In this document: positions 55,133 to 63,776 of the stretch, one piece after another
Numbering within the stretch: the first letter of the stretch is position 1
How the letters are laid out: every line of letters begins with the position of its first letter
NCBI RefSeq assembly: GCF_004403305.1
Contig: NZ_SOHE01000013.1
Span: 62,001-126,000, forward strand
Length of the DNA stretch: 64,000 nt
Direction of reading: 5' to 3'
Source of the DNA: Cryobacterium frigoriphilum
GTDB lineage: Bacteria > Actinomycetota > Actinomycetes > Actinomycetales > Microbacteriaceae
Program-made: the position numbers and the translations under genes
The notes under the pieces: generated by a model
Database searches by the model: none
What the model was told of the DNA's origin: nothing
What the model saw: only the letters and a program-made list of their open reading frames with translations

Positions 55133-56634
55133 CGGCTGGCCACTTTCACGGGTGCGCGGTCGACGTGCGGCAGACGGTATTCCTCGTCGGCGAGCGCGGC
55201 GACGAAGTCCGCGTCGTGCGACACGGCGACGACCGCGGTGCCACCGTCGATCAATTCCCCGAGAAGACGCACGATCTCCCGCCAGGTGCGAAAGTCCTGC
55301 CCGAAGGTGGGTTCGTCGAGCACGAGCAGGCCGGGCTGGGTGGCGAGTACCGTGCCGACCGACAGGCGGCGTTTCTCGCCGCCTGACAGCGTGAAGGGGT
55401 TCGCGTCGGCGAGGTGGTCAAGCCGGAGGCGGCCCAGCAGTTCGTCGACGCGGGAGGTGATCACGGCATCCGTCAGCCCGAGAGCTCGGGGCCCCACGGC
55501 CAGTTCGGCGCGCACGGTGGGAGCGATGAGCTGATGCTCCGGGTCTTGAAATACCGTTCCGATGCGGGTGAGCAGATCCCGCGACTTCCAGCGGATGGGG
55601 TCCCCGGCGGCATGGTGTGCGAACTCACGACTGGCCACCACCCGCCCTGACGACGGTGTGAGCAGGCCGGCCAGGGTGAGCGCGAGCGTGGACTTGCCGG
55701 CACCGTTGGGTCCGGTGATGGCGACGGCCGTGCCCGATCTGATCTGAAGTTCGATGCCGGTGGCGACCACCCGCTCGGCGGAACGGGCAATGGCGAGCGA
55801 GTCGGTGCGCAGCAGCGGTTCCGACGTTGAGGTCGTGCGTCGCCGGTCGGGCAGCACGTGAGGAACGCCGGGCACCCACACCCCGGACTCGGCGAGGTGT
55901 TCGCCCTGACGCGCCAGCACGTCGCCGGGAGGTCCGTCGGCGAGCACTCCCCCGTTGCGGTCGAGCACGACGACGCGATTGACGAGATCCTGCCAGATTG
56001 ACACCCGGTGCTCGATGACGAGAAAGGTCGCTTCGGATTGGTCGAGCACCCGGGCGACGGAGTCGCGCACCTCCTGCACACCCTCCGGGTCGAGATTCGC
56101 GGTCGGTTCGTCGAGCAGCAGCAGGCCGGGGCGCATGGCGAGCACCCCGGCGAGGGCGAGTCGCTGTTTCTGCCCGCCCGACAGGGCCGACGTGGGGTGG
56201 TTCAGCGGCAGGTTCAGGCCGACCATGCGCAGGGACGCCTCGACGCGGCGCCAGATTTCGGCGCGGGGCACCCCGAGGTTCTCGCAGCCGAAGGCGACGT
56301 CGTCGCCGACCCTGGCCAGAATCACCTGGGAATCGGGGTCCTGCAGCAGCAGGCCGACGCGGCCTCGTGCCTGACCGGGTTCACCTCCGTCGATGAGCAG
56401 CCGGCCGCTGTGTTCTCCCTCTTCGTCACCCCCGAGAACTCCGGCCAGGGCGTGCACGAGCGTCGACTTACCCGAACCGGAGGCACCGAGCAACAGCACG
56501 CGTTCTCCCGGCTCGATGCGCAGGTCCAGGTTGGAGACGGCCCAGGCGCGGCGACCGGCGTGCCGCCAACCCCAGCCGTTGGCGTCGATCGACACCCCCG
56601 CGACGGGACCGGATAGTGCAGTGTCGGGTGGCAT
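55129..56634 (-). CDS. ykoD: ECF transporter double ATPase (YkoD-like)
   Basis: 501 residues with two complete ABC domains in one chain: Walker A GASGSGKST and GPNGAGKST, signatures SALSGGQKQRLAL and FTLSGGEKRRLSV, and Walker B LLLLDEPTANLD and LLVLDEPTFGQD. This duplicated form replaces separate EcfA1/A2. I chose the ATG at 56634 (MPPDTAL); an upstream extension in frame overlaps the YkoE gene and is not needed. It lies 11 bases after ykoE. Confidence 0.93.
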   Translation of the reverse strand: MPPDTALSGPVAGVSIDANGWGWRHAGRRAWAVSNLDLRIEPGERVLLLGASGSGKSTLVHALAGVLGGDEEGEHSGRLLIDGGEPGQARGRVGLLLQDPDSQVILARVGDDVAFGCENLGVPRAEIWRRVEASLRMVGLNLPLNHPTSALSGGQKQRLALAGVLAMRPGLLLLDEPTANLDPEGVQEVRDSVARVLDQSEATFLVIEHRVSIWQDLVNRVVVLDRNGGVLADGPPGDVLARQGEHLAESGVWVPGVPHVLPDRRRTTSTSEPLLRTDSLAIARSAERVVATGIELQIRSGTAVAITGPNGAGKSTLALTLAGLLTPSSGRVVASREFAHHAAGDPIRWKSRDLLTRIGTVFQDPEHQLIAPTVRAELAVGPRALGLTDAVITSRVDELLGRLRLDHLADANPFTLSGGEKRRLSVGTVLATQPGLLVLDEPTFGQDFRTWREIVRLLGELIDGGTAVVAVSHDADFVAALADEEYRLPHVDRAPVKVASR

Positions 56635-56645
56635 GTTGCGGCGGC

Positions 56646-57290
56646 CTAGACGACGGCCGTGGCATCCCGCCCGGACGCGAATCGGCTCAGCGCTCCGGTG
56701 CGCGCGATTCCTTTGAGCGCCAGCCAGGACAGCAGCCCGGCAACGACGACCCCCGAAATGATCGATGCCGCCAGATAGATCGCCATGAACGTCGCCGAGG
56801 CACCGGGGTACCAGAGCAGCAGATCGGTGATCGTCAGCGCGATTCCCGCGCCGGCGCCGGCGAGCAGCGCAACATAGGCCCGGTAGTTGCCGTAGAGGAA
56901 CAGAGCGAAGACGAGCTCGGCGCCCAGTCCCTGAGTCAGGCCGGAGACCAGTACGAGGGGACCCCAGGCGTTTCCGCCGATCAGGGTCGAGACCACAGCG
57001 GCCAGCAGCTCGGTGTAGAGCGCCGCACCTGGCTTGCGGATGATGAGCCCGCCGAGTACCCCGGCGAAGAGCCAACCGCCGCCGAGCAGTCCCTGCAGTC
57101 CGGGAAGCAGCGGCGTGAGCAGTCCGCCAAGAGGGTTGGAGGCCTGGTTCCAGACGACGAAAATCAGTCCACTGGCGACACCGATGATGCTGGCGACGAC
57201 AATATCGACGACCCGCCAGCGAAAGTTACGGGGGGTCTTCGCCGTGTTCGATGGCGAGGAATTCTGTAGCAGGGTAGATGTGGCGTGCAC
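56646..57290 (-). CDS. ykoE: ECF transporter substrate-binding component YkoE family
   Basis: 214 residues with about six membrane segments; the YkoE family binds thiamine or its pyrimidine precursor (HMP). Typical segments are VVDIVVASIIGVASGLIFVVWNQ and GGWLFAGVLGGLIIRKPGAAL. The TPP riboswitch just upstream supports this substrate class. First gene of the operon ykoE-ykoD-ykoC-kinase. Confidence 0.92.
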   Translation of the reverse strand: MHATSTLLQNSSPSNTAKTPRNFRWRVVDIVVASIIGVASGLIFVVWNQASNPLGGLLTPLLPGLQGLLGGGWLFAGVLGGLIIRKPGAALYTELLAAVVSTLIGGNAWGPLVLVSGLTQGLGAELVFALFLYGNYRAYVALLAGAGAGIALTITDLLLWYPGASATFMAIYLAASIISGVVVAGLLSWLALKGIARTGALSRFASGRDATAVV

Positions 57291-57337
57291 TGTGCGTGCC
57301 CTTTCCGTAGGTGAGTACAGGGCACGGGTTAGAGAAG

Positions 57338-57424
57338 TCTCCCTGCGCTGGCATGATCCAGATCAGGTTCGACGGTCGAAGCCTCAAGCTTCCTCTCAGC
57401 CCGGTTCACCGGACTCCCGTGTTC
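57338..57424 (-). promoter_or_regulatory. TPP (thiamine pyrophosphate) riboswitch
   Basis: On the minus strand the sequence shows the conserved THI-box parts: CCGGTGAACCGGGCTGAGAG, then ACCTGATCTGGATCATGCCAG, then GCGCAGGGAG. It is placed about 48 bases before ykoE, so high thiamine pyrophosphate should shut off the importer operon. Confidence 0.95.
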
Positions 57425-57484
57425 TCTTGGAGTCTAACCCCAGTGGAGCGCACTCAGCACGAATGTGTCGCCGCACCACACACC

Positions 57485-57490
57485 TAGACT
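57485..57490 (+). promoter_or_regulatory. -10 hexamer TAGACT of a leaderless promoter (small membrane protein)
   Basis: Exactly six bases before the ATG at 57497; identical in layout to the orn promoter. Confidence 0.5.
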
Positions 57491-57496
57491 TCGAGC

Positions 57497-57649
57497 ATGG
57501 CGTTTGTGATCCTTTTCGTCGCGCTCATGCTGTGGCTGCTGCGCGTGGTACTGCTGCGCCGTCGCCGTATCAGAGCGGGCCTGCCGGTGTGCGGGCCGTG
57601 GCACTGGCCGCGGAACTGGCCGTGGGGCGGGCGCCGCCCTACTTCTTGA
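57497..57649 (+). CDS. small single-pass membrane protein, 50 residues
   Basis: A short frame: hydrophobic helix AFVILFVALMLWLLRVVLL, then RRRRIR, then a Trp/Pro-rich tail (CGPWHWPRNWPWGG). The TAGACT hexamer six bases before the ATG matches the leaderless promoters of nearby genes, which is the main support. Its end overlaps the 3' end of the convergent YtfJ-like gene by 11 bases. Function unknown. Confidence 0.45.
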   Translation: MAFVILFVALMLWLLRVVLLRRRRIRAGLPVCGPWHWPRNWPWGGRRPTS

Positions 57650-57968
57650 GCGCGCGAACGATGCGGGCGATCGCCCAGCCGGTGGCCGAGACGAACGGGA
57701 TTCCGACAGCAAGCAGCGCAATCAGGTTCGGTTCGAAGTGCACCCGCCCTCCCGATTTGAGGTAGGCGCCGATCGGCGCGGACATGCCACCGCCACCGCC
57801 GCCGCCCATGCCATCGGCCGACTCGGCGTCGCCGCCCCCGCCGAAGCCGTAATAGCTCACGGCGACCGGGATGATCGTGGTGCCGTCGATTTCGACGGGA
57901 TCCCCGTAGGCGGTCTTAACACCAGCGGAACGGGCATTTTCTGCAAGCTTGAGCGCAAGATTCGTCAT
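57639..57968 (-). CDS. GerW/YtfJ family protein
   Basis: 109 residues. The N-terminal part (LAENARSAGVKTAYGDPVEIDGTTIIPVAVSYYGFGGG) and long Gly loop match the sporulation protein YtfJ/GerW family, which is also found in non-spore-forming actinobacteria. A C-terminal hydrophobic segment (NLIALLAVGIPFVSATGWAIA) may anchor it. Function unknown here. The ATG at 57968 is six bases after a TAACCT hexamer. Confidence 0.85.
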   Translation of the reverse strand: MTNLALKLAENARSAGVKTAYGDPVEIDGTTIIPVAVSYYGFGGGGDAESADGMGGGGGGGMSAPIGAYLKSGGRVHFEPNLIALLAVGIPFVSATGWAIARIVRALKK

Positions 57969-57974
57969 GCCCAC

Positions 57975-57980
57975 AGGTTA
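57975..57980 (-). promoter_or_regulatory. -10 hexamer TAACCT containing the dinB stop codon
   Basis: The TAA of TAACCT is the stop codon of the upstream dinB gene; the ATG of the YtfJ-like gene follows six bases later. Confidence 0.5.
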
Positions 57981-59258
57981 CCCCCCGGCTGCGCCATTCG
58001 GGCCAGGCGGACTCGGTGCCGGCCGATTGGGGTGGGGCCGGTTCAGGTGGGGACGCAGCAGGGAGGCGGGCTGCACGGCGCCGCGCCCGAACCGCTCCGA
58101 GACCGAGTCCACCGCCTTCTCGGCTTCGCGCCAATCGTCGTCGGGATCCCAGAGCGCGAGTCCCTGGCCATCGCTGTCGCTGAGTTGTTCCACTCGCACG
58201 CCGATCAACCGCACGCGGATGCCGTGGGCCGCGAGAGTCTCAAAGCTCACCGCCGCCTCCTCATAGATGCGCCGGCCGACGTTGGTGGGTTCGGCGAGGG
58301 TGCGCGAACGCGTCACGGTGCTGAAATCGGTGTAGCGCAGCTTGAGCGACACCGCTCGGCCCACGAGACCGGCCCGCCGCAGGCGCACGGCGACGTCGTC
58401 GCACTGGCGCAGCAGCTCGCTGCGCAACCGGGCGACATCCGTCACGTCGTGTTCGAAGGTCACCTCGCGGCCCACGCTCTTCTCCTCGCGCTCCACGGTC
58501 ACCGTTCGAGGGTCCTGTCCCCACGCCAGGTCGTGCAGCTTGCGGCCGGCGGCGTCGCCGATGCGGCCCTGCAGAGTGACGAGCGGGGTCTTCGCAATGT
58601 CGCCAATCGTGCGCAGGCCGAGCCGGGTGAGGGCTTCCTCGGTCGCGGCGCCGACGCCCCAGAGCGCGGTGACCGGCAGCGGATGCAGGAATCCGATCGT
58701 GTCCTCGGCCGGAATCACGAGCAGTCCGTTGGGTTTGGACAACCCGGAGGCGAGTTTGGCGACGAACTTGGTCGCCGCGGCGCCGACGGAGCAGATCAGG
58801 CCGGTCTCGGCGAGTACCCGGGCGCGAATGAGTTCGCCGATCACGGCCGGTGAGCCGTGCAGGCGCCGGGCACCCGCCACGTCGAGAAAGGCCTCGTCGA
58901 TGCCGAGCCGCTCCACGAGGGGCGTGAAATCATCAAAGATCGCCATCACCTTCGACGAATAGTGCTGGTAGGCCCCCATATGCGGCTCGAGCACGATGGC
59001 GTTCGGGCAGCGCCGCAGGGCCAGGGCCATGGGCATGGCCGAGTTCACGCCGTAGCCGCGGGCGATGTAATTCGCCGCGGTGACGACCGAGCGCCCGGAC
59101 CGGTGGCCGACGACAACGGGCTGATTGGCGTATTCGGGGTGGTCGAGCAGCTCCACCGACACGAAGAAGGCATCCAGATCGATGTGCAGCACGGTGGCCG
59201 TGCTGTCGTCAACGGGTGTGGTCGTGACCTGACGCCCACTGCCATCCTGTCTGCCCAT
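57978..59258 (-). CDS. dinB: DNA polymerase IV (Y family)
   Basis: Error-prone translesion polymerase. 426 residues. Palm motifs LHIDLDAFFVSVE and LGIDEAFLDV hold the catalytic acids; YIARGYGV-like fingers and the little-finger domain follow, with a Pro/Asn-rich tail (NRPHPNRPAPSPPGP) lacking an obvious beta-clamp motif. TAGGGT exactly six bases before the ATG indicates a leaderless mRNA. No LexA-type box was seen upstream. Confidence 0.93.
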   Translation of the reverse strand: MGRQDGSGRQVTTTPVDDSTATVLHIDLDAFFVSVELLDHPEYANQPVVVGHRSGRSVVTAANYIARGYGVNSAMPMALALRRCPNAIVLEPHMGAYQHYSSKVMAIFDDFTPLVERLGIDEAFLDVAGARRLHGSPAVIGELIRARVLAETGLICSVGAAATKFVAKLASGLSKPNGLLVIPAEDTIGFLHPLPVTALWGVGAATEEALTRLGLRTIGDIAKTPLVTLQGRIGDAAGRKLHDLAWGQDPRTVTVEREEKSVGREVTFEHDVTDVARLRSELLRQCDDVAVRLRRAGLVGRAVSLKLRYTDFSTVTRSRTLAEPTNVGRRIYEEAAVSFETLAAHGIRVRLIGVRVEQLSDSDGQGLALWDPDDDWREAEKAVDSVSERFGRGAVQPASLLRPHLNRPHPNRPAPSPPGPNGAAGG

Positions 59259-59264
59259 GCAGCG

Positions 59265-59270
59265 ACCCTA
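59265..59270 (-). promoter_or_regulatory. -10 hexamer TAGGGT of a leaderless promoter (dinB)
   Basis: Exactly six bases before the dinB ATG; no Shine-Dalgarno. Confidence 0.6.
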
Positions 59271-59293
59271 ACCCCTTCGTGCCCTCCTGCGGA

Positions 59294-60394
59294 CTAGCCG
59301 AGGGTGGTGCCAAACGCGAGACCGAGCAGGTACGTGACAGCCGCGGCGCCCAGTCCGATGATGAGCTGGCGTATCGCGCGTGCCAGCGGCGGACCGCCCG
59401 AGAGCAGGCCGACCACGGCGCCGGTCGCGAGCAGCGCGACACCCACGAGCAGCGAGGCCACGACGATGGCACCGAGGCCGGTCATGCCGAACAGGTACGG
59501 CAGCACCGGCAGCAGCGCTCCCGACGCAAAGAAGCAGAAACTGGAGGTAGCGGCGCCGATACCGGTGCCGATAGCCTCGTGCTCGTCGACGACGGTCACG
59601 GCCGCGCGGCCGCGCACCTCGACCGGTCCGGTCGCGACGGCCACGGTGCGCAGCACCTCACGGGCATGGGCTTCGGCTTTCTCGGGTGACATTCCGCGGG
59701 CTCGGTAGACAAGGGTGAGCTCGTTGGCGGCCAGATCGAGGTGGGCCAGCACGGTGCGGTCAGTGGGGTTAGGGGTGGATGCCTCGAGCAGCTCCCGCTG
59801 GGACCGCACCGACACGTACTCTCCCGCACCCATCGACAGTGCCCCGGCGAGCAGCCCGGCGAGTCCGGTGAAGAGGATCGTGGCCGGCGCGACGCCGGTC
59901 GCGCCGATGCCGAGCACGAGGGCGAGGTTGCTGACGAGTCCGTCGTTCACGCCGAAGACAGCCGCCCGAAACGTTCCCGACAGGCGTTTGCGCCCGCGCG
60001 CCGCGAGGCCGCGCACGACCTCCTCGTGAATGCTCTCGTCGGCGGCCATCGCACTCGTCGCGTCGCGGTCACCGTCGTAGGGCGAGCGTGACTCCGCCCG
60101 CTGAGCGAGCGCGAGCACGAACACCGAACCAAACCGACGGGCCAGCAGCCCGAGAAAACGTGAGTGCAGCGCCCCGCGCTTGGGAGCCCCGACCCTCTCG
60201 CCGAGCAGGCCCCGCCAGTGTTGCTCGTGACGGCCCTCCGCGTCGGCGAGGGCGAGCAAGATCTCGCGCTCCTCCCCCGCACGCCGTGCGGCGAGGTCGC
60301 GGTACACCGCGGCCTCGGCCTGTTCGTCGGCCAGATACCGACGCCAGCGACGGATGTCGGCGGCATTCGGCGTGCGGGTCGTCACGTCACTCAC
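59294..60394 (-). CDS. ferritin-like/VIT1 fusion iron transporter (MbfA-like)
   Basis: 366 residues in two parts. Residues 1-140 resemble a ferritin-like diiron helical domain with Glu/His pairs (DEQAEAAVYRDLA, EGRHEQHW, DESIHEEVV). From about 145, a VIT1/CCC1 domain with five membrane segments begins FRAAVFGVNDGLVSNLALVLG. MbfA proteins with this architecture export iron or manganese in other bacteria. The GTG start overlaps the stop of the preceding gene by four bases. Confidence 0.88.
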   Translation of the reverse strand: MSDVTTRTPNAADIRRWRRYLADEQAEAAVYRDLAARRAGEEREILLALADAEGRHEQHWRGLLGERVGAPKRGALHSRFLGLLARRFGSVFVLALAQRAESRSPYDGDRDATSAMAADESIHEEVVRGLAARGRKRLSGTFRAAVFGVNDGLVSNLALVLGIGATGVAPATILFTGLAGLLAGALSMGAGEYVSVRSQRELLEASTPNPTDRTVLAHLDLAANELTLVYRARGMSPEKAEAHAREVLRTVAVATGPVEVRGRAAVTVVDEHEAIGTGIGAATSSFCFFASGALLPVLPYLFGMTGLGAIVVASLLVGVALLATGAVVGLLSGGPPLARAIRQLIIGLGAAAVTYLLGLAFGTTLG

Positions 60395-60711
60395 GACTCG
60401 GGCTGGTCCGAGCTCGGCGCAGCCTCGAGCAGGCCCTGCGGCACAACGGCGGAATCGTGCGGACCCGACCCGTCGAGCCCGTAGAACGGCTCCTCGAACT
60501 CCACCTGCCAGATCGCTTCACGACGCGTGGTGGGCGCATAGAACGCCGCGCCGGTCAACTCGCCCGGTGCGACGATTACCCCGACCGGATCCTCGGCCAG
60601 GGAGTCGGGAAACCGGGTGCGGTCGAGGCGCACGATGACTTGGACGCCGACGCCGAAACGCACACCGCCGCCCGAGGCCCCATCGGGGCCCTGTTCACGC
60701 CGCATCCGCAT
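60391..60711 (-). CDS. hypothetical protein, 106 residues
   Basis: Lies between gatB and the ferritin/VIT gene, three bases after gatB and overlapping the next start by four, so it belongs to the same transcript. Beta-rich (VQVIVRLDRTRFP; REAIWQVEFEEPFYGLDG). No recognised domain, signal or membrane segment. Confidence 0.65.
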   Translation of the reverse strand: MRMRREQGPDGASGGGVRFGVGVQVIVRLDRTRFPDSLAEDPVGVIVAPGELTGAAFYAPTTRREAIWQVEFEEPFYGLDGSGPHDSAVVPQGLLEAAPSSDQPES

Positions 60712-60714
60712 TCC

Positions 60715-62235
60715 CTACTCGACCGTTCCGGACTCGGCCGTTCCGGCGCGTTCGAGAACGAGCTCGCGTACGCGGGCGGCATCCGCTTGCCCGCGCATCG
60801 CCTTCATGACCGCGCCGATGACGGCGCCGGCGGCCTGCAGCTTGCCGTCGCGAATCTTGGCGAGCACGTCGGGCTGCTTGCTGAGGGCTTCGTCGATGGC
60901 GGCGATGAGCGCGCCGTCGTCGGAGACGACCGCGAGGCCGCGCGAGGCGACGACCTCGGCGGGGGTGCCTTCGCCGGCGATGACGCCCTCGAGCACCTGG
61001 CGGGCCAGGCGGTCGGTGAGGGTGCCGGCGTCGACGAGCGCGATGAGGGCGGCCAGCTGGGCGGGCTGCACGAGGGAGTCCGCGGCGACACCGGCCGCGT
61101 TGGCGAGCCGGGCGACCTCTCCGGTCCACCACTTGCGGGCGGACTGGGCGGATGCGCCGGCGGCGACGGTCGCTTCGACGGCGTCCATCAGGTCGGAGTT
61201 GACGACGTCCTGGAACTCCAGGTTCGCGAAGCCCCAGTCGGCCTGCAGGCGCTTGCGGCGGGCCGCGGGCGGCTCGGGCAGTGTCCGGCGCAGCTCTTCG
61301 ACCCATTCACGCGACGGCGCCATGGGCACGAGGTCGGGTTCCGGAAAGTAGCGGTAGTCGTCGGCGTCACTCTTGGGGCGGCCGGCGCTCGTGATGCCGG
61401 TGTCCTCGTGCCAGTGCCGGGTCTCCTGCGTGATGGTGCCGCCGGCGGCAAGCACGGCGGCCTGGCGCTGGATCTCGTAGCGCACGGCGCGTTCGACGCT
61501 GCGCAGCGAGTTGACGTTCTTGGTCTCGGTGCGGGTGCCGAGCACCTTGGAGCCGCGCGGGCGCAGCGACACGTTCGCGTCGCAGCGCACGTTGCCCTCT
61601 TCCATCCGGGCGTTGGAGACGCCGAGCGCCTTGGCGATCTCGCGGATGCCGGCGACGTAGGTGCGGCCGATCTCGGGGGCGTCGTGTTCGGCGCCCTCGA
61701 TCATCTGGGTGACGATCTCGACCAGCGGCACGCCGCCGCGGTTGTAGTCGACGAGCGAGTAGTCGGCGCCCTGGATGCGGCCGGTGGAGCCGCCCATGTG
61801 GGTGAGCTTGCCGGCGTCGTCCTCCATGTGCGCGCGTTCGATCTCGACGGTGACGAGGCGGCCGCTCTCGAGTTCAATCGTCAGCGAGCCGTCGTGGCAG
61901 ATCGGGTCGTCGTACTGGCTGGTCTGGAAGTTCTTCGCCGTGTCGGGGTAGAAGTAGTTCTTGCGGGCGAAGCGGGAGTGCTCGGCGATCTCGCAGCCGA
62001 GGGCGAGGCCCAGACGGATGCTGGATTCGATCGCCTTGTGGTTCACCTGCGGCAGGCCACCGGGCAGGCCGAGGCAGGTCGGGCAGGTGTTCGTGTTGGC
62101 GCCGGAGCCGAATTCGTTGGCGCAGCCGCAGAACATCTTGGTCTTGGTGTTGAGCTCGACGTGCACCTCGAAGCCGAGCACCGGCTCGAACAGCTCGAGC
62201 GCCTTGTCGTAATCCATCAGTTCGGGCTTGGCCAT
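60715..62235 (-). CDS. gatB: Asp-tRNA(Asn)/Glu-tRNA(Gln) amidotransferase subunit B
   Basis: Part of GatCAB, which converts misacylated Asp/Glu-tRNA to Asn/Gln-tRNA. 506 residues. [18 protein letters not shown] and [12 protein letters not shown] contain the zinc Cys residues, with [14 protein letters not shown] and the C-terminal YqeY-like domain. The start overlaps the gatA stop (TAATG), so the two are coupled. Confidence 0.96.
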   Translation of the reverse strand: MAKPELMDYDKALELFEPVLGFEVHVELNTKTKMFCGCANEFGSGANTNTCPTCLGLPGGLPQVNHKAIESSIRLGLALGCEIAEHSRFARKNYFYPDTAKNFQTSQYDDPICHDGSLTIELESGRLVTVEIERAHMEDDAGKLTHMGGSTGRIQGADYSLVDYNRGGVPLVEIVTQMIEGAEHDAPEIGRTYVAGIREIAKALGVSNARMEEGNVRCDANVSLRPRGSKVLGTRTETKNVNSLRSVERAVRYEIQRQAAVLAAGGTITQETRHWHEDTGITSAGRPKSDADDYRYFPEPDLVPMAPSREWVEELRRTLPEPPAARRKRLQADWGFANLEFQDVVNSDLMDAVEATVAAGASAQSARKWWTGEVARLANAAGVAADSLVQPAQLAALIALVDAGTLTDRLARQVLEGVIAGEGTPAEVVASRGLAVVSDDGALIAAIDEALSKQPDVLAKIRDGKLQAAGAVIGAVMKAMRGQADAARVRELVLERAGTAESGTVE

Positions 62236-63773
62236 TAGATGGCTCCCTTTGCGGTTGTGGCCAGCGCGAGCGCCGGAGCCTGGTCGAGCATGGTGTGACC
62301 CCAGGTCGCCTCGAGCAGCTGCTCGATGGCGGCGCCGTAGGTGTAGAGGCGCGCATCCGCTCGCGCGGGCGCCATGATCTGCAGGCCGACGGGCAGGCCG
62401 TCTTCGGGGGCGAGCCCGATCGGGATGCTCATGCCGGGCACCCCGGCGAGGTTCGCCGGAATGGTGGTGATGTCGCTGCGGTACATCGCCATCGGATCTT
62501 CGAGCTTCTCACCGAACTTGAACGCCGTGGTCGGCGCGCTCGGCGAGACGAGGATGTCGACCTTCTCGAATGCCGCGGCGAAGTCGCGCTGGATGAGGGT
62601 GCGCACCTTCTGGGCGCTGCCGTAGTAGGCGTCATAGTAGCCGGTGCTGAGGGCGTAGGTGCCGAGGATGATACGGCGCTTGACCTCGGGGCCGAAACCG
62701 GCTTCGCGGGTCGCGGCCATCACGTGCTCGCTCGTGAGCGATCCCTCGGCGGGGTCGACGCGGATGCCGAAGCGCACGGAGTCGAAGCGGGCCAGGTTGC
62801 TCGAGGCCTCGGCGGGGAGGATCAGATAGTACGCGGCGACGGCGTACTCGAAGTTCGGGGCGGACACCTCGGTGATCTCGGCGCCGGCGGCGGTGAGCAG
62901 CGCGAGCGTCTCGGTGAAGCGCTGGGTGACGCCGGCCTGGAAGCCGGAGCCGGAGAGCTCCTTGATGACGCCGACCCGCACGCCCTTGAGGGCGCCGTCG
63001 GCGAGGCCGGCGGTGGCCGCCGCGGCCATGGAGGGCCAGGCATCCGTCAGCGAGGTCGAGTCGAGGGGGTCGTGGCCGCCGATCACGTCGTGCAGCAGGG
63101 CCGCGTCGAAGACCGTGCGGGAGACCGGGCCGACCTGGTCGAGGCTCGAGGCGAGGGCGATCGCGCCGTAACGGGAGACCGCGCCGTAGGTGGGCTTGAC
63201 GCCGACGGAGCCGGTGACGGCGGCGGGCTGGCGGATGGAGCCGCCGGTGTCGCTGCCGAGCGCGAGGGGCGCCTGGAAGGAGGCGACGGCCGCGGCCGAG
63301 CCACCGCCGGAGCCACCGGGGATGCGGTCGCGGTCCCAGGGGTTGCGGGTCACGCCGTAAGCGGAGTGTTCGGTGGAGGAACCCATGGCGAACTCGTCCA
63401 TGTTGGTCTTGCCGAGCGGGATCAGGTCGGCGGCGCGCAGGCGCGCAACGACGGTCGCGTCGTAGGGCGGCACCCAGCCTTCGAGAATTTTGGAGCCGGC
63501 CGTGGTCGGCATGTCGAGCGTGGTGAGCACGTCTTTGATGGCGATCGGCACGCCGGCGAGCGGGCCGAGCTTCTCGCCGGCGGCGCGGCGGGCGTCGATG
63601 CGGGCTGCGGTGGCGAGGGCGGCATCCGCGGCGACGTGCAGGAACGCGTGCAGGTCGGTGTCGACGGCCACGATCTGGTCGAGGTGGGCCTGGGTGGCTT
63701 CGACGGCGCTGACCGTGCCGGCTTGCAGGCGGGAGCTCAGTTCGGCGGCGGTGAGGCGGATGAGTTCGGTCAT
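62235..63773 (-). CDS. gatA: Asp-tRNA(Asn)/Glu-tRNA(Gln) amidotransferase subunit A
   Basis: Glutaminase subunit of GatCAB, amidase-signature family. 512 residues. Catalytic Lys in VPIAIKDVL, the Gly/Ser-rich block [14 protein letters not shown] and the [11 protein letters not shown] region give the Ser-cisSer-Lys triad. It follows gatC by three bases in the usual gatC-A-B order. Confidence 0.96.
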   Translation of the reverse strand: MTELIRLTAAELSSRLQAGTVSAVEATQAHLDQIVAVDTDLHAFLHVAADAALATAARIDARRAAGEKLGPLAGVPIAIKDVLTTLDMPTTAGSKILEGWVPPYDATVVARLRAADLIPLGKTNMDEFAMGSSTEHSAYGVTRNPWDRDRIPGGSGGGSAAAVASFQAPLALGSDTGGSIRQPAAVTGSVGVKPTYGAVSRYGAIALASSLDQVGPVSRTVFDAALLHDVIGGHDPLDSTSLTDAWPSMAAAATAGLADGALKGVRVGVIKELSGSGFQAGVTQRFTETLALLTAAGAEITEVSAPNFEYAVAAYYLILPAEASSNLARFDSVRFGIRVDPAEGSLTSEHVMAATREAGFGPEVKRRIILGTYALSTGYYDAYYGSAQKVRTLIQRDFAAAFEKVDILVSPSAPTTAFKFGEKLEDPMAMYRSDITTIPANLAGVPGMSIPIGLAPEDGLPVGLQIMAPARADARLYTYGAAIEQLLEATWGHTMLDQAPALALATTAKGAI

Positions 63774-63776
63774 GGG

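Noticed and set aside
60088..62238. 716-codon open frame antisense to gatB
   Set aside because: Gly/Val/Asp-rich shadow; it spans the ferritin/VIT fusion start, a small gene and all of gatB.
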